Assembly: GCA_003645745.1 (NCBI GenBank)
Contig: QNCH01000011.1
Span: 1-15,830 of the forward strand
Reading direction: 5' to 3'
DNA length: 15,830 nucleotides
From: Candidatus Omnitrophota bacterium
GTDB taxonomy: Bacteria > Omnitrophota > Gorgyraeia > B26-G9
The notes below the pieces were generated by a model, which was not told the DNA's origin, did not search any database, and was given only the letters and a program-made list of their open reading frames with translations. Position numbers and translations under genes: made by a program. This document shows, piece after piece, positions 6,588-13,278 of the stretch; the stretch's first letter is position 1; every line of letters starts with the position of its first letter.

Positions 6588-7955
6588 ATGCTAAGGAAGC
6601 AAACAGTTCTTTGCTTTTTAATTATTTTTTTGGGAAATTTCAGCGCAAGTTCTTTTTGCGGAGAATCAGACGATATAAGTAGTTTTGATAAAAGCATAGC
6701 CAATGGTTTACAATTTAGTGGTAATGGTGTAATTAATCGCAATCTTTCCTATAAAGTATTATCCGCGCAAATGCCTTATGTTCCTGACGCGCAAATTTCT
6801 AATGATTTAAAACAAGTTATTCGAGGCTTAAAAGAAGCTAATTATAGTTTAATTGAGATTGTTAGTTTTTTGAAAAAAGACGGATACAAGGCTTTTGAAA
6901 TTAGTATTGCTTGTTTAAACCATAAATTTAATTATACAGGTAAACAAATTTATGATGCCTTAAAAAAAAATGGTTTTTCAAATAAATCTGTTGATGCTGC
7001 TTTGCCTATAGCTTTGCGGAACATAGGCCAGGTGTTTGCGATAAAATTGAAAGATAATAATAATTCTGCGAACAATATTTTTATAAAACCAAATCCTTTT
7101 ACAAATGGTATAATTAGCCAAATATCAATGGCGCAATTATCTGCTTACCTTGTGGGTGAAATTACTAAACACGGCAATGAAATTTGGATCAAGAATTCTG
7201 TTTTTTGGGATGATTATTATTCTTCTAAAGAGCGGATTGATTATTTTCTTAGTTGCGGGATTCCTGCTCAGTCTCGTATGTTTATAGATTGTTTGGAAAC
7301 AGATCAATTGCTCATTCTTTCTGAAATAGATGATGCTTCACAGAAAATATTGCTTGAGAATGTGTCTAAAACTGTGGCAGCGATAGGAAGTAAAAGAAAA
7401 ATTTCTACTGAAGTGAGCAAAATTCGGAGTTTGATAGGTTTAGCTGGAAATTATCTGGGAACTTTAGATCTTTCGATTTTGGTTCCTGAAATAATCGTTG
7501 TTGCAGAACAAGATTTTAGGCATCAAAATAAAACAGATATATTAAAAACAGAACAAGCAATAATTGTGAACGCTGTTGTGAGTAATACGTTACGTTATAC
7601 ACATCCAGATATAGAATTTTTTGTTGTTCAAGTGTTTACGAAATATTTTGCTGATAATATTTTGTTTGAAGCAGGAGGGGCTAATATTGAGAAAAGTGAA
7701 TCTAGTGTTTTACAGGCTATGTTGAGCATTAGAGCTAAGTTAAAAGATAACACTTTTACCGATAGACTTGCATATGAAGCTTTTAATTTACTTGCGGGAG
7801 TTTGCGATCCTGTAGAAAAGGATATTTTAAATGCTTTTTTGCAGGCTGACAAACAAATTGCTGGTGGTAATAATATTGATTTAATTTTACGTTGTTTTAC
7901 TGAAAAAGGAATTACCGCAGATAATCTTCCTCTTCTTGAAAATAATTTAATATAG
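6588..7955 (+). CDS. Secreted hypothetical protein B of a paralogous pair, 455 aa
   Basis: No family recognised. ATG 6588 follows the previous stop by 4 bp and has AAAGG (6576-6580) 7 nt upstream. The N-terminus MLRKQTVLCFLIIFLGNFSASSFCG is a Sec signal; C24 is not in a good lipobox because phenylalanine precedes it. Residues about 74-155 repeat the domain of protein A, including the identical FLKK and FNYTGKQI blocks. About 300 further residues follow, absent from A, with mixed helical character and a conserved-looking LVPEIIVVAEQDFRHQNKTD segment near 300-320. The pair looks like duplication followed by loss or gain of the large C-terminal region. Role unknown; presumably periplasmic or extracellular. 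Confidence 0.8.
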   Translation: MLRKQTVLCFLIIFLGNFSASSFCGESDDISSFDKSIANGLQFSGNGVINRNLSYKVLSAQMPYVPDAQISNDLKQVIRGLKEANYSLIEIVSFLKKDGYKAFEISIACLNHKFNYTGKQIYDALKKNGFSNKSVDAALPIALRNIGQVFAIKLKDNNNSANNIFIKPNPFTNGIISQISMAQLSAYLVGEITKHGNEIWIKNSVFWDDYYSSKERIDYFLSCGIPAQSRMFIDCLETDQLLILSEIDDASQKILLENVSKTVAAIGSKRKISTEVSKIRSLIGLAGNYLGTLDLSILVPEIIVVAEQDFRHQNKTDILKTEQAIIVNAVVSNTLRYTHPDIEFFVVQVFTKYFADNILFEAGGANIEKSESSVLQAMLSIRAKLKDNTFTDRLAYEAFNLLAGVCDPVEKDILNAFLQADKQIAGGNNIDLILRCFTEKGITADNLPLLENNLI

Positions 7956-7981
7956 TAGGATTTTTTTTAAGTTCTTTAATT

Positions 7982-8020
7982 GCAAGCGATGACAAAAAGA
8001 AGATTTTTGTCATTCCTTGC
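7982..8020. repeat. 17 bp-arm hairpin downstream of secreted protein B
   Basis: ATGACAAAAA (7989-7998) and TTTTTGTCAT are perfectly inverted around a 5 nt loop. The arms extend outward to GCAAG/CTTGC, 15 of 17 positions matched. No T run follows on either strand, so I treat it as a repeat hairpin, possibly part of family C, rather than a terminator. Confidence 0.6.
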
Positions 8021-8030
8021 ATAGCAGGAC

Positions 8031-8058
8031 AGATGCCCGTAATCTTTTAGCGGGAATC
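8031..8058 (+). repeat. Family C short hairpin repeat
   Basis: AGATGCCCG...TTTTAGCGGGAATC: ATGCCCG and CGGGAAT arms around a short AT-rich loop. It matches the reverse complement of 13201-13230 almost exactly and abuts family A copy 7. Confidence 0.7.
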
Positions 8059-8240
8059 TATACTCAAACGTAATTGGTTTGCAATTTTATGATGTCCCCC
8101 TGCATCGCATTTTGGAACGTTCTTCAATCGCCAAACCTCAACGCAGCGAGCTGTGCCTGCGGTTTGGCGTAGGTCAGAACGTTTCAATATAGGGCACAGG
8201 GAAACGCCTAAATTTTACAAACCAATTACGTTGGAGTATA
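8059..8240 (-). repeat. Family A palindromic element, copy 7 (complete, about 182 bp)
   Basis: Starts TATACTCAAACGTAATTGG and ends CCAATTACGTTGGAGTATA, inverted orientation. The inner motif GGAACGTT is followed by a CAACGCAGCGAGCTGTGCCTGCGG-type centre. Confidence 0.93.
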
Positions 8241-8242
8241 AT
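8214..8242 (+). promoter_or_regulatory. Strong outward promoter candidate at the end of family A copy 7
   Basis: TTTACA (8214-8219), a 17 bp spacer and a perfect TATAAT (8237-8242). Four bases of the -10 belong to the repeat and two to the flank. It points toward tRNA-Arg, which starts 137 bases downstream, and is the best consensus match among the repeat-borne promoters. Confidence 0.6.
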
Positions 8243-8280
8243 ATAAGGAATAAGGATAAAAAGAATAAATTTAAAATTAG

Positions 8281-8370
8281 CAATTTGAAGTTTGAATTTA
8301 AAATGATTTAATTTTTAATTAACATTAAGAAATTTATTCATTCATTTTAAATTGTTAATTTCAAATTTTT
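8281..8370. repeat. AT-rich imperfect inverted repeat
   Basis: AATTTAAAATGA (8295-8306) and TCATTTTAAATT (8342-8353) are perfectly inverted, and the similarity extends outward (CAATTTGAAGTTT against AATTTCAAATTT). Composition is nearly all A and T, so chance must be considered. Confidence 0.45.
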
Positions 8371-8378
8371 GGATTAAT

Positions 8379-8456
8379 GCCCCTGTAGCTCAGTTAGGAT
8401 AGAGCAACGGTTTCCTAAACCGTGTGTCGGACGTTCAATTCGTCTCAGGGGCACCA
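8379..8456 (+). tRNA. tRNA-Arg (anticodon CCT)
   Basis: A full cloverleaf can be drawn. Acceptor GCCCCTG (8379-8385) pairs with CAGGGGC (8446-8452), with discriminator A and an encoded CCA (8454-8456). The D arm is TAGCTCAGTTAGG-like. The anticodon stem is ACGGT/ACCGT with loop TTCCTAA, anticodon CCT at 8414-8416 reading AGG. The variable loop is GTGTC, and the T arm is GGACG/CGTCT with TTCAATT. Family A elements flank it on both sides, the downstream one starting 2 bases after CCA. Confidence 0.97.
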
Positions 8457-8458
8457 AT

Positions 8459-8638
8459 TATACCCAAACGTAATTAGTTTGCAATTTTATGACGTCCCCC
8501 TCACGCTGCATCTTGAAACGTTCTTCTATCGCCAAACCTCAACGCAGCAAGCTGCGCCTGCGGTTTGTCTCAGTCAGATCATTCCAATCTAGGGCACAGG
8601 GCGCCTAAATTTTGCAAACCTATTAACGTTGGAGTATA
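8459..8638 (-). repeat. Family A palindromic element, copy 8 (complete, about 180 bp)
   Basis: Starts TATACCCAAACGTAATTAG and ends CCTATTAACGTTGGAGTATA, inverted orientation, with a one-base insertion in the right terminus. The TTGCAA (8612-8617), 17 bp, TATATA (8635-8640) end points rightward, but the next gene there, recN, is on the minus strand and convergent. Confidence 0.92.
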
Positions 8639-8653
8639 TAAAATTTTGTATCG

Positions 8654-8700
8654 GACAGGTCACGCCTATCTGCGTGCGGCACGCACAGGCAGGACGTGTC
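8654..8700. repeat. GC-rich hairpin downstream of recN
   Basis: GACAGGTCACGCCT...TGCGTGC (8654-8677) and GCACGCACAGGCAGGACGTGTC (8679-8700) are complementary with small bulges; the TGCGTGC/GCACGCA core is perfect. It is much richer in GC than its surroundings. It could act in recN 3'-end formation, but no T run follows on the minus strand. Confidence 0.6.
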
Positions 8701-8742
8701 ATTACATTTTTATTCACAGATTTTATTAACGAGGCATAGAAA

Positions 8743-10407
8743 TTACAGATTTGCACTTTTAAGCATATCTTTAGCGTGTGTTAAAGCAATGTTACTTTTT
8801 TCCTCTCCACTCATCATTTTTGCCAGTTCTTCTATTTTTTGCTCATGACTCAGAAGAATAATTTTTGTGTTAGTGTGTTGGTTCTTTACATCTTTAATAA
8901 CTTTGAAATGCTTGTCAGCAAAAGATGCTATTTGCGGTAAATGCGTGATTAGGATTAATTGTCTATGTTTTGATAGCTCTTTAAGTTTTTTCCCTGTGAT
9001 TGTTCCGAGCCTGCCTCCGATTTGGGCATCAATTTCATCGAAAATAAGTGTTCCTATTGGGTCTACTTTTGTAAGGGCTTTTTTAAGCGCCAGCATTACC
9101 CGTGCTGCTTCACCTGAGGATACTATTTGAGAAAGCGGCTTTAAGTCTTCTCCTGCGTTTGGGCTAATGTAGAACACGATTTTGTCTTGTCCATTGGAAT
9201 AGAGTTCTGTTTTTATTATTCTGCATTCAAATTCAATATGAATAATACCTAATTCTTTTAATTCCTGTTTTATTGTTTGCTCTAAGATATTGGCAGTTAC
9301 TTTTCTTTTTTTTGTGATTAAGTCTGCTTTTTTTTCTAATTCTGTTTTTGCCGCAATAATTTTATTTTGTAATTCTTTATCTGTATGCTCTAAGTTATTC
9401 AGAAGAGTATATTTTTTTTTCGCGGTTTTATAAAAGATTGTTGCATGCTCAAGTCTTGGCCCGTATTTTCTAAGTATTTCTGAGTAGATGTCATACTTTC
9501 TTTCATTTTAAGATGTTTTTTCTGGTTCACAAGACATATATTCAAGGTAATTATGCAAAGATGATAATAATTCTGAGCTATCATCCTGTATTCGCGACAA
9601 AATTTCTGTAAATGTGGTTGTACTTTGGTCAATGGTATTCAAAGCTTTTAAGGCACCGAATGCGTTGATTATTGTTTTGTTTAAGCCTGTTTGCTCATCG
9701 TCGAGTGTATTAATTAATTGCCTTGTGTGTTCATTTAGTCTTTCTATGTTGTTTAGCTGTGTATGTTCCTGAATGATTTCTGAATATTTTTTTGTATCTA
9801 ACGGCACTTGTTCAAGTTCAAAAATTTGGTGTTTAAGCAGATCTAATTGCTCTTGACTCTGTTGGTAGAGTTGGTGTATTTTATGCAGTTCATTGTGAAG
9901 ATTTAAATAGGCATTATAAAGCTGTTGATAATCATTTTTTGTTTCTTTTATTTTACATAAGCGGTCAAGAATTTTAATATGCGCTTGTTCTGAAAAAAGC
10001 AATTGGTGTTCGTATGGCCCGTGAAAATCAATTAGATGATTGCCAATGAGTTTCAGTTTAGAAGTTGTTACCCTAAATCCATTAATTTTATTTTTAATCC
10101 TGCCATCAGGCAAATGAATGCGCAGAATAATTAAAGTTGGCTGCTCTTCTGAGATATATTCAGCAAACTCAGCGAATTCATTTATTTGCATTTTTGATAA
10201 TTCAAACACTGCTTCTACGCTGCACTGTGTGTCGGAATTACGAATTTGGCTGGAATGTAATTTTTCTCCAAGTACATAGCGCAACGCGTCTATGAGAATA
10301 GATTTTCCTGCGCCTGTTTCTCCGGTAATAACATTTAGCCTGTGGAAAAATTCGATCTCAAATTGATCAATTAAACCGAAATTTTTGATACTAAGAGAAG
10401 TAAGCAT
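8743..10407 (-). pseudogene. recN: recN, DNA repair ATPase, interrupted by one in-frame stop
   Basis: An SMC-like ATPase of double-strand-break repair, cytoplasmic and nucleoid-bound. From ATG 10407 the frame runs 555 codons, the family length. Walker A GETGAGKS is at 29-36, the coiled coil occupies roughly 150-390, the ABC signature is SSGEAAR (430-436, usually SGGE), Walker B LIFDEID is at 454-460, and ITHLPQ is at 487-492. The frame is interrupted only by TAA at 9508-9510 (codon 300). Reading continues in the same frame as NERKYDIYSEILRKYG, which is typical RecN sequence, so this is a nonsense change (or a base-call error), not a frameshift. No in-frame start with a Shine-Dalgarno follows the stop. 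TAA is a normal stop for other genes here, which argues against recoding. The start also lacks a clear Shine-Dalgarno. Confidence 0.85.
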
Positions 10408-10442
10408 ATTTTAATATTTTGTAAAAGTTTTTATAGATTATA

Positions 10443-10472
10443 TATACTCAAACCTATTACGTTTGAGTATAT
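10443..10472. repeat. Family A footprint (30 bp, both ends fused)
   Basis: TATACTCAAAC is joined directly to CTATTACGTTTGAGTATA, i.e. the two outer ends of family A with everything between removed. The junction lies in CAAAC, present in both termini, which suggests a microhomology-mediated deletion. Confidence 0.8.
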
Positions 10473-10544
10473 ATTTTAAATTAGCATATTTTCTTTTTTT
10501 TGTCCAGAAATCTTAAAGTTATCTTAAGGGATTGGTAAGCAAAG

Positions 10545-10588
10545 CGGGGTTCCAGTTGTGGATTTCTTGCAAAAAGAGTGCGGGATAG
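10545..10588 (-). repeat. Family C-like repeat, degenerate
   Basis: GGGGTTCCAGTTGTGGATTT...AAAAGAGTGCGGGATA aligns with GGGTTTCAGTTATGGATT...AAAAGATTGCGGGCAT at 13188-13227; the first CCCG arm is altered. Confidence 0.55.
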
Positions 10589-10620
10589 GCCTGCTTGCAG
10601 GGAATTTACAAATTAAAAGA

Positions 10621-10757
10621 ACATATTAGTAATCGGTGAGAAGCTGTAAAATAATTACCATTTTTCGCTCGTTTCTCTTTATGTGTCGCCTGAGAAAAAA
10701 CGCGAAAGAAGAATAATGGGGTATTATTTCACAGCTTCTCACCGATTACACATATTA
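10621..10757. mobile_element. Family B MITE-like element with 8 bp target duplication
   Basis: The 121 bp element (10629-10749) begins GTAATCGGTGAGAAGCTGT and ends with the inverse, ACAGCTTCTCACCGATTAC, extended imperfectly to about 30 bp of inverted repeat. It is flanked by identical ACATATTA at 10621-10628 and 10750-10757. There is no coding capacity. Terminal inverts plus an 8 bp duplication are the hallmark of cut-and-paste transposition, here presumably by a transposase encoded elsewhere. Confidence 0.88.
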
Positions 10758-10812
10758 TGTTTATATATTTGACAATGAACTGATTTTGTTTTAGTATTAT
10801 TTAAATCTGTTA

Positions 10813-10995
10813 TATACTCAAACGCAATTGGTTTGTAAAATTTAGGCGTTTCCCTGTGCCCTAGATTGGAACGTTCTGATTGAGTCAAACCGCAGGCGCA
10901 GCTTGCTGCGCCTAAGGATTTGCGATAGAAGAACGTTTTAAGATGCAGTGAGAGGGAAATGTCATAAAATTACAAACTAATTGCGTTTGAGTATA
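10813..10995 (+). repeat. Family A palindromic element, copy 9 (complete, about 183 bp)
   Basis: Starts TATACTCAAACGCAATTGG and ends CTAATTGCGTTTGAGTATA. It has the best-preserved centre: AGGCGCAGC and GCTGCGCCT (10894-10913) are perfectly inverted across TT. The left end faces recN with TTTACA-N17-TATATA on the minus strand. The right end faces the ATPase gene with weaker ATTACA-N17-TATAGT. Confidence 0.94.
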
Positions 10996-11031
10996 GTATT
11001 ACTTATTGATTTATAAAAAACATATACAAAA

Positions 11032-11952
11032 ATGAATAATCATTCAAATATAGTTATTTCTATTGCTAGTGGAAAAGGCGGAACAGGCAAGACAACATTA
11101 GCGGTTAATCTGGCGTTATCATTAGCTAATGTAGAGGTTTTAGATTGTGATGTTGAAGAGCCCAATGTGCATTTGTTTTTAAAACCAAAAATTAGGCATG
11201 AAGATAAAGCTTACTTGCTTGTTCCTGAAGTTGAAAAAGAAAAATGCGATTTTTGTGGAATTTGCCAGGAGGTTTGTGCTTATAATGCGATTGCTGTGTT
11301 AAAACCAACAAGCAAAACCAAGGGAAATGTTTTGGTTTTTGCTGCTTTATGTCATAGTTGCGGGGCGTGCAGTTTGCTTTGTCCGCAAAAAGCGATTAAA
11401 GAAGTTAAAAAGGAAATTGGAGTTGTTGTAAACGGTGGTTTAGAATCTATAGATTTTGTAGGAGGCAGGCTTAATGTTGGTGAGGCAATGGCTCCTCCAT
11501 TGATTGAGCAAGTGCTTAAATGTATAAGTAGAACAAAAACTGTAATTATTGACGCGCCTCCAGGTGCTTCCTGTTCAATGATTAGCGCGGTAAAAGAAAG
11601 TGATTTTTGTATTTTAGTAACGGAACCAACACCTTTTGGATTAAATGATTTGATTCTGGCAGTTGAAGTTTTAAGAAAGTTAAAAATTTCTTTTGGTGTG
11701 GTAATTAATCGTTCTGATATCGGAGATAGCGCTGTTTTAGACTACTGCGTAAGAGAAGATATTGTTGTGTTAATGCAGATCCCGTTTGAAGAAAAAATTG
11801 CGCGGGCTTATTCTCAAGGCATAACAATCGTGGATATTTTACCTGAATATAAAGATAAATTTAGATCTTTAAATAATCAGATTATAAGGATTATAGCCAA
11901 ACGTAATGGGTTTGGGTATATAAAAAAAAATGAAACAAATTGTTGTAATTAG
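11032..11952 (+). CDS. MinD-superfamily ATPase with inserted ferredoxin domain (first of pair)
   Basis: A cytoplasmic P-loop ATPase of the MinD/Mrp class with a 2x[4Fe-4S] ferredoxin insertion (the COG1149 type). It has a deviant Walker A GKGGTGKT at 14-21 and VLDCDVEEPN (36-45). The insertion carries C72-x2-C75-x2-C78-x3-C82 and C107-x2-C110-x2-C113-x3-C117P, and VIIDAPPGASC (171-181) follows. Family members are thought to act in iron-sulfur or metallocofactor metabolism and often neighbour NifX/NifB-type proteins, but none is present here. The gene overlaps its paralogue by 23 bp, so they are co-expressed and may heterodimerise. No Shine-Dalgarno is visible before ATG 11032. The last 20 or so residues (from 287) coincide with a family A footprint and look like a late extension. 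Confidence 0.92.
   Translation: MNNHSNIVISIASGKGGTGKTTLAVNLALSLANVEVLDCDVEEPNVHLFLKPKIRHEDKAYLLVPEVEKEKCDFCGICQEVCAYNAIAVLKPTSKTKGNVLVFAALCHSCGACSLLCPQKAIKEVKKEIGVVVNGGLESIDFVGGRLNVGEAMAPPLIEQVLKCISRTKTVIIDAPPGASCSMISAVKESDFCILVTEPTPFGLNDLILAVEVLRKLKISFGVVINRSDIGDSAVLDYCVREDIVVLMQIPFEEKIARAYSQGITIVDILPEYKDKFRSLNNQIIRIIAKRNGFGYIKKNETNCCN
11892..11920. repeat. Degenerate family A footprint inside a coding region
   Basis: TATAGCCAAAC-GTAATGG-GTTTGGGTATA has the same 11+7+11 plan as the footprint at 10443-10472, in the other orientation and with a few substitutions. It encodes residues about 287-297 of the first ATPase. Confidence 0.6.
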
Positions 11953-12793
11953 CGGTAAGGGCGGTACAGGTAAAACAGTATTTACTGCGTCACTCGCTGT
12001 ATTAGCCGAGAGTAAAGTGCTTGCGGACTGTGATGTTGACGCGGCTGATTTACATTTAATTTTAAAACCTGTAATTGTGCAAACGGATAATTTTGTGGGC
12101 GGCAAAGCATTTGAAATTAATCGTGATATTTGTATCAAGTGCGGAAAATGTATCCAGTTTTGCCGGTTTAAAGCGATAAGTGCTGATTTTATTATTGATC
12201 CTATTTTCTGTGAAGGTTGTGGATTATGCAAAAGAATTTGCCCCGTAAATGCAATTAGTGAATCTGATAGAATTTGCGGACAAAGTTATATTTCAAACTC
12301 AAAATATGGGCCGTTTGCGCATGCTAAATTAGATATTGCGGAAGGCAACTCAGGTAAATTGGTGAGCAAGGTAAGGCAGGCTGCTAAAAAAATTGCTTTA
12401 CAAAAAAAATTGGATTATGTAATTATTGATGGGACTCCAGGTATTGGCTGTGCTTTAATTGCTTCTATTGCCGGGGTTGATTTAGCTGTAGTGGTTGTTG
12501 AACCCACTATTTCTGGCATTCATGATATGCAAAGAGTTCTGGATGTAGCAGCGCATTTTAAAGTGGTAAGTAAAGTTGTAATTAATAAATTTGACATAAA
12601 TTTAGAAAATTGTGCGGAAATTGAAGAAGTTTGTAAAATTAAAGGTGTTGAAATTATCGGGCGTATTCCATTTTCAAGACAGGTGAGTGAGTCTATAGTA
12701 AAATGTATACCTATGGTTGAATATGTAGATATGCCGATTAGAGAAAAGATTATTGCGATCTGGGAAAAAATCAAAATATATACTCAAATGTAA
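11930..12793 (+). CDS. MinD-superfamily ATPase with inserted ferredoxin domain (second of pair)
   Basis: Paralogue of the preceding gene, 287 residues, the typical length. Deviant Walker A GKGGTGKT is at 9-16 and VLADCDVDAADLH at 30-42. Two [4Fe-4S] cysteine sets follow: C68-x2-C71-x2-C74-x3-C78 and C94-x2-C97-x2-C100-x3-C104P. VIIDGTPGIGC (164-174) and VVVEPTISGIHD complete the nucleotide site. It probably binds ATP and two cubane clusters and works with its neighbour in cluster or metallocofactor handling; this is inferred from the family. ATG 11930 lies inside the end of the upstream gene and has no obvious Shine-Dalgarno, so translational coupling is likely. The last four residues (YTQM) and the stop codon come from the terminus of a family A element. 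Confidence 0.92.
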   Translation: MKQIVVISGKGGTGKTVFTASLAVLAESKVLADCDVDAADLHLILKPVIVQTDNFVGGKAFEINRDICIKCGKCIQFCRFKAISADFIIDPIFCEGCGLCKRICPVNAISESDRICGQSYISNSKYGPFAHAKLDIAEGNSGKLVSKVRQAAKKIALQKKLDYVIIDGTPGIGCALIASIAGVDLAVVVVEPTISGIHDMQRVLDVAAHFKVVSKVVINKFDINLENCAEIEEVCKIKGVEIIGRIPFSRQVSESIVKCIPMVEYVDMPIREKIIAIWEKIKIYTQM

Positions 12794-12857
12794 TAGGTTT
12801 GTAATTTTATGACGTCCACCTCACGCTGCATCTTGAAACGTTCTTCATTCGCCAAAT
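12779..12857 (-). repeat. Family A, half element (copy 10)
   Basis: The left terminus TATACTCAAATGTAATAGG and arm are intact as far as CGTTCTTCATTCGCCAAAT. The sequence then switches directly to the start of another family A copy at 12858. The stop codon of the second ATPase (12791-12793) lies inside its terminus. Confidence 0.9.
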
Positions 12858-13029
12858 TATACTCAAACGTAATTAGTTTGTAATTTTATGACATTTCCCT
12901 CTCACTGCATCTTAAAACGTTCTTCATTCGCAAATCCTCAAGCGCCTGCGGTTTGACTTAGCTCAGAACGTTCCAATCTACAGCACAGGAGAACGCCTAA
13001 ATTTTACAAACCAATTGCGTTTGAGTATA
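12858..13029 (-). repeat. Family A palindromic element, copy 11 (about 172 bp)
   Basis: Starts TATACTCAAACGTAATTAG and ends CCAATTGCGTTTGAGTATA. It is immediately adjacent to half copy 10 in the same orientation. The right end has TTTACA (13003-13008) followed by TATATA at spacing 17 or TATAAT (13028-13033) at spacing 19. Confidence 0.92.
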
Positions 13030-13184
13030 TAATACTTCCCTTGTTAAGACCAAAGCTAAGGAATTTGTAATCGGTGAGAAGCTGTGAAATAATACCCCAT
13101 TATTCTTCTTTTGCGTTTTTTTTCAGGCGTGACATAAAGAGAAACGAGCGAAAAACAGTGATTATTTCACACTTTCTGAATGAA

Positions 13185-13230
13185 GCTGGGTTTCAGTTAT
13201 GGATTCCCGCTAAAAGATTGCGGGCATCTA
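13185..13230 (-). repeat. Family C hairpin repeat inside family B
   Basis: GGATTCCCGC-TAAAAGATT-GCGGGCATC: ATtCCCGC and GCGGGcAT arms around an AT-rich loop. This is the clearest copy of the family. Confidence 0.7.
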
Positions 13231-13258
13231 CTTTAAAAAATTGAATTATGTTAAAATG

Positions 13259-13278
13259 ATAAATTTATGATGTCCCCG
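13259..13278. repeat. Family A internal fragment
   Basis: AAATTTATGATGTCCCC resembles the AATTTTATGATGTCCCC arm of family A (for example 8083-8099), without either terminus. Confidence 0.5.

Larger units (their letters stand above)
7956..8378. other. Intergenic region with repeats upstream of tRNA-Arg
   Basis: Contains a hairpin (7982-8020), a family C copy (8031-8058), family A copy 7 (8059-8240) with a strong outward promoter candidate, and an AT-rich imperfect inverted repeat (8281-8370). No protein-coding frame is credible. Confidence 0.7.
10408..11031. other. Divergent intergenic region packed with repeats
   Basis: Lies between the recN start (leftward) and the first MinD-type ATPase gene (rightward). 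It holds a family A footprint (10443-10472), a degenerate family C copy (10545-10588), the family B element with target duplication (10621-10757) and family A copy 9 (10813-10995). Little unique sequence remains and no coding frame is credible. Confidence 0.75.

Noticed and set aside
8654..8700. Rho-independent terminator of recN
   Set aside because: The hairpin is good, but no T run follows it on the minus strand.
9508..9510. TAA recoded as an amino acid
   Set aside because: Several other genes here end normally at TAA, and there is no local recoding signal that I can see.
9399..9632. Minus-strand frame across the recN stop codon, as evidence of a frameshift
   Set aside because: It is in a different frame and its translation does not resemble RecN. 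The frames before and after the stop are the same, so a nonsense change explains the data.
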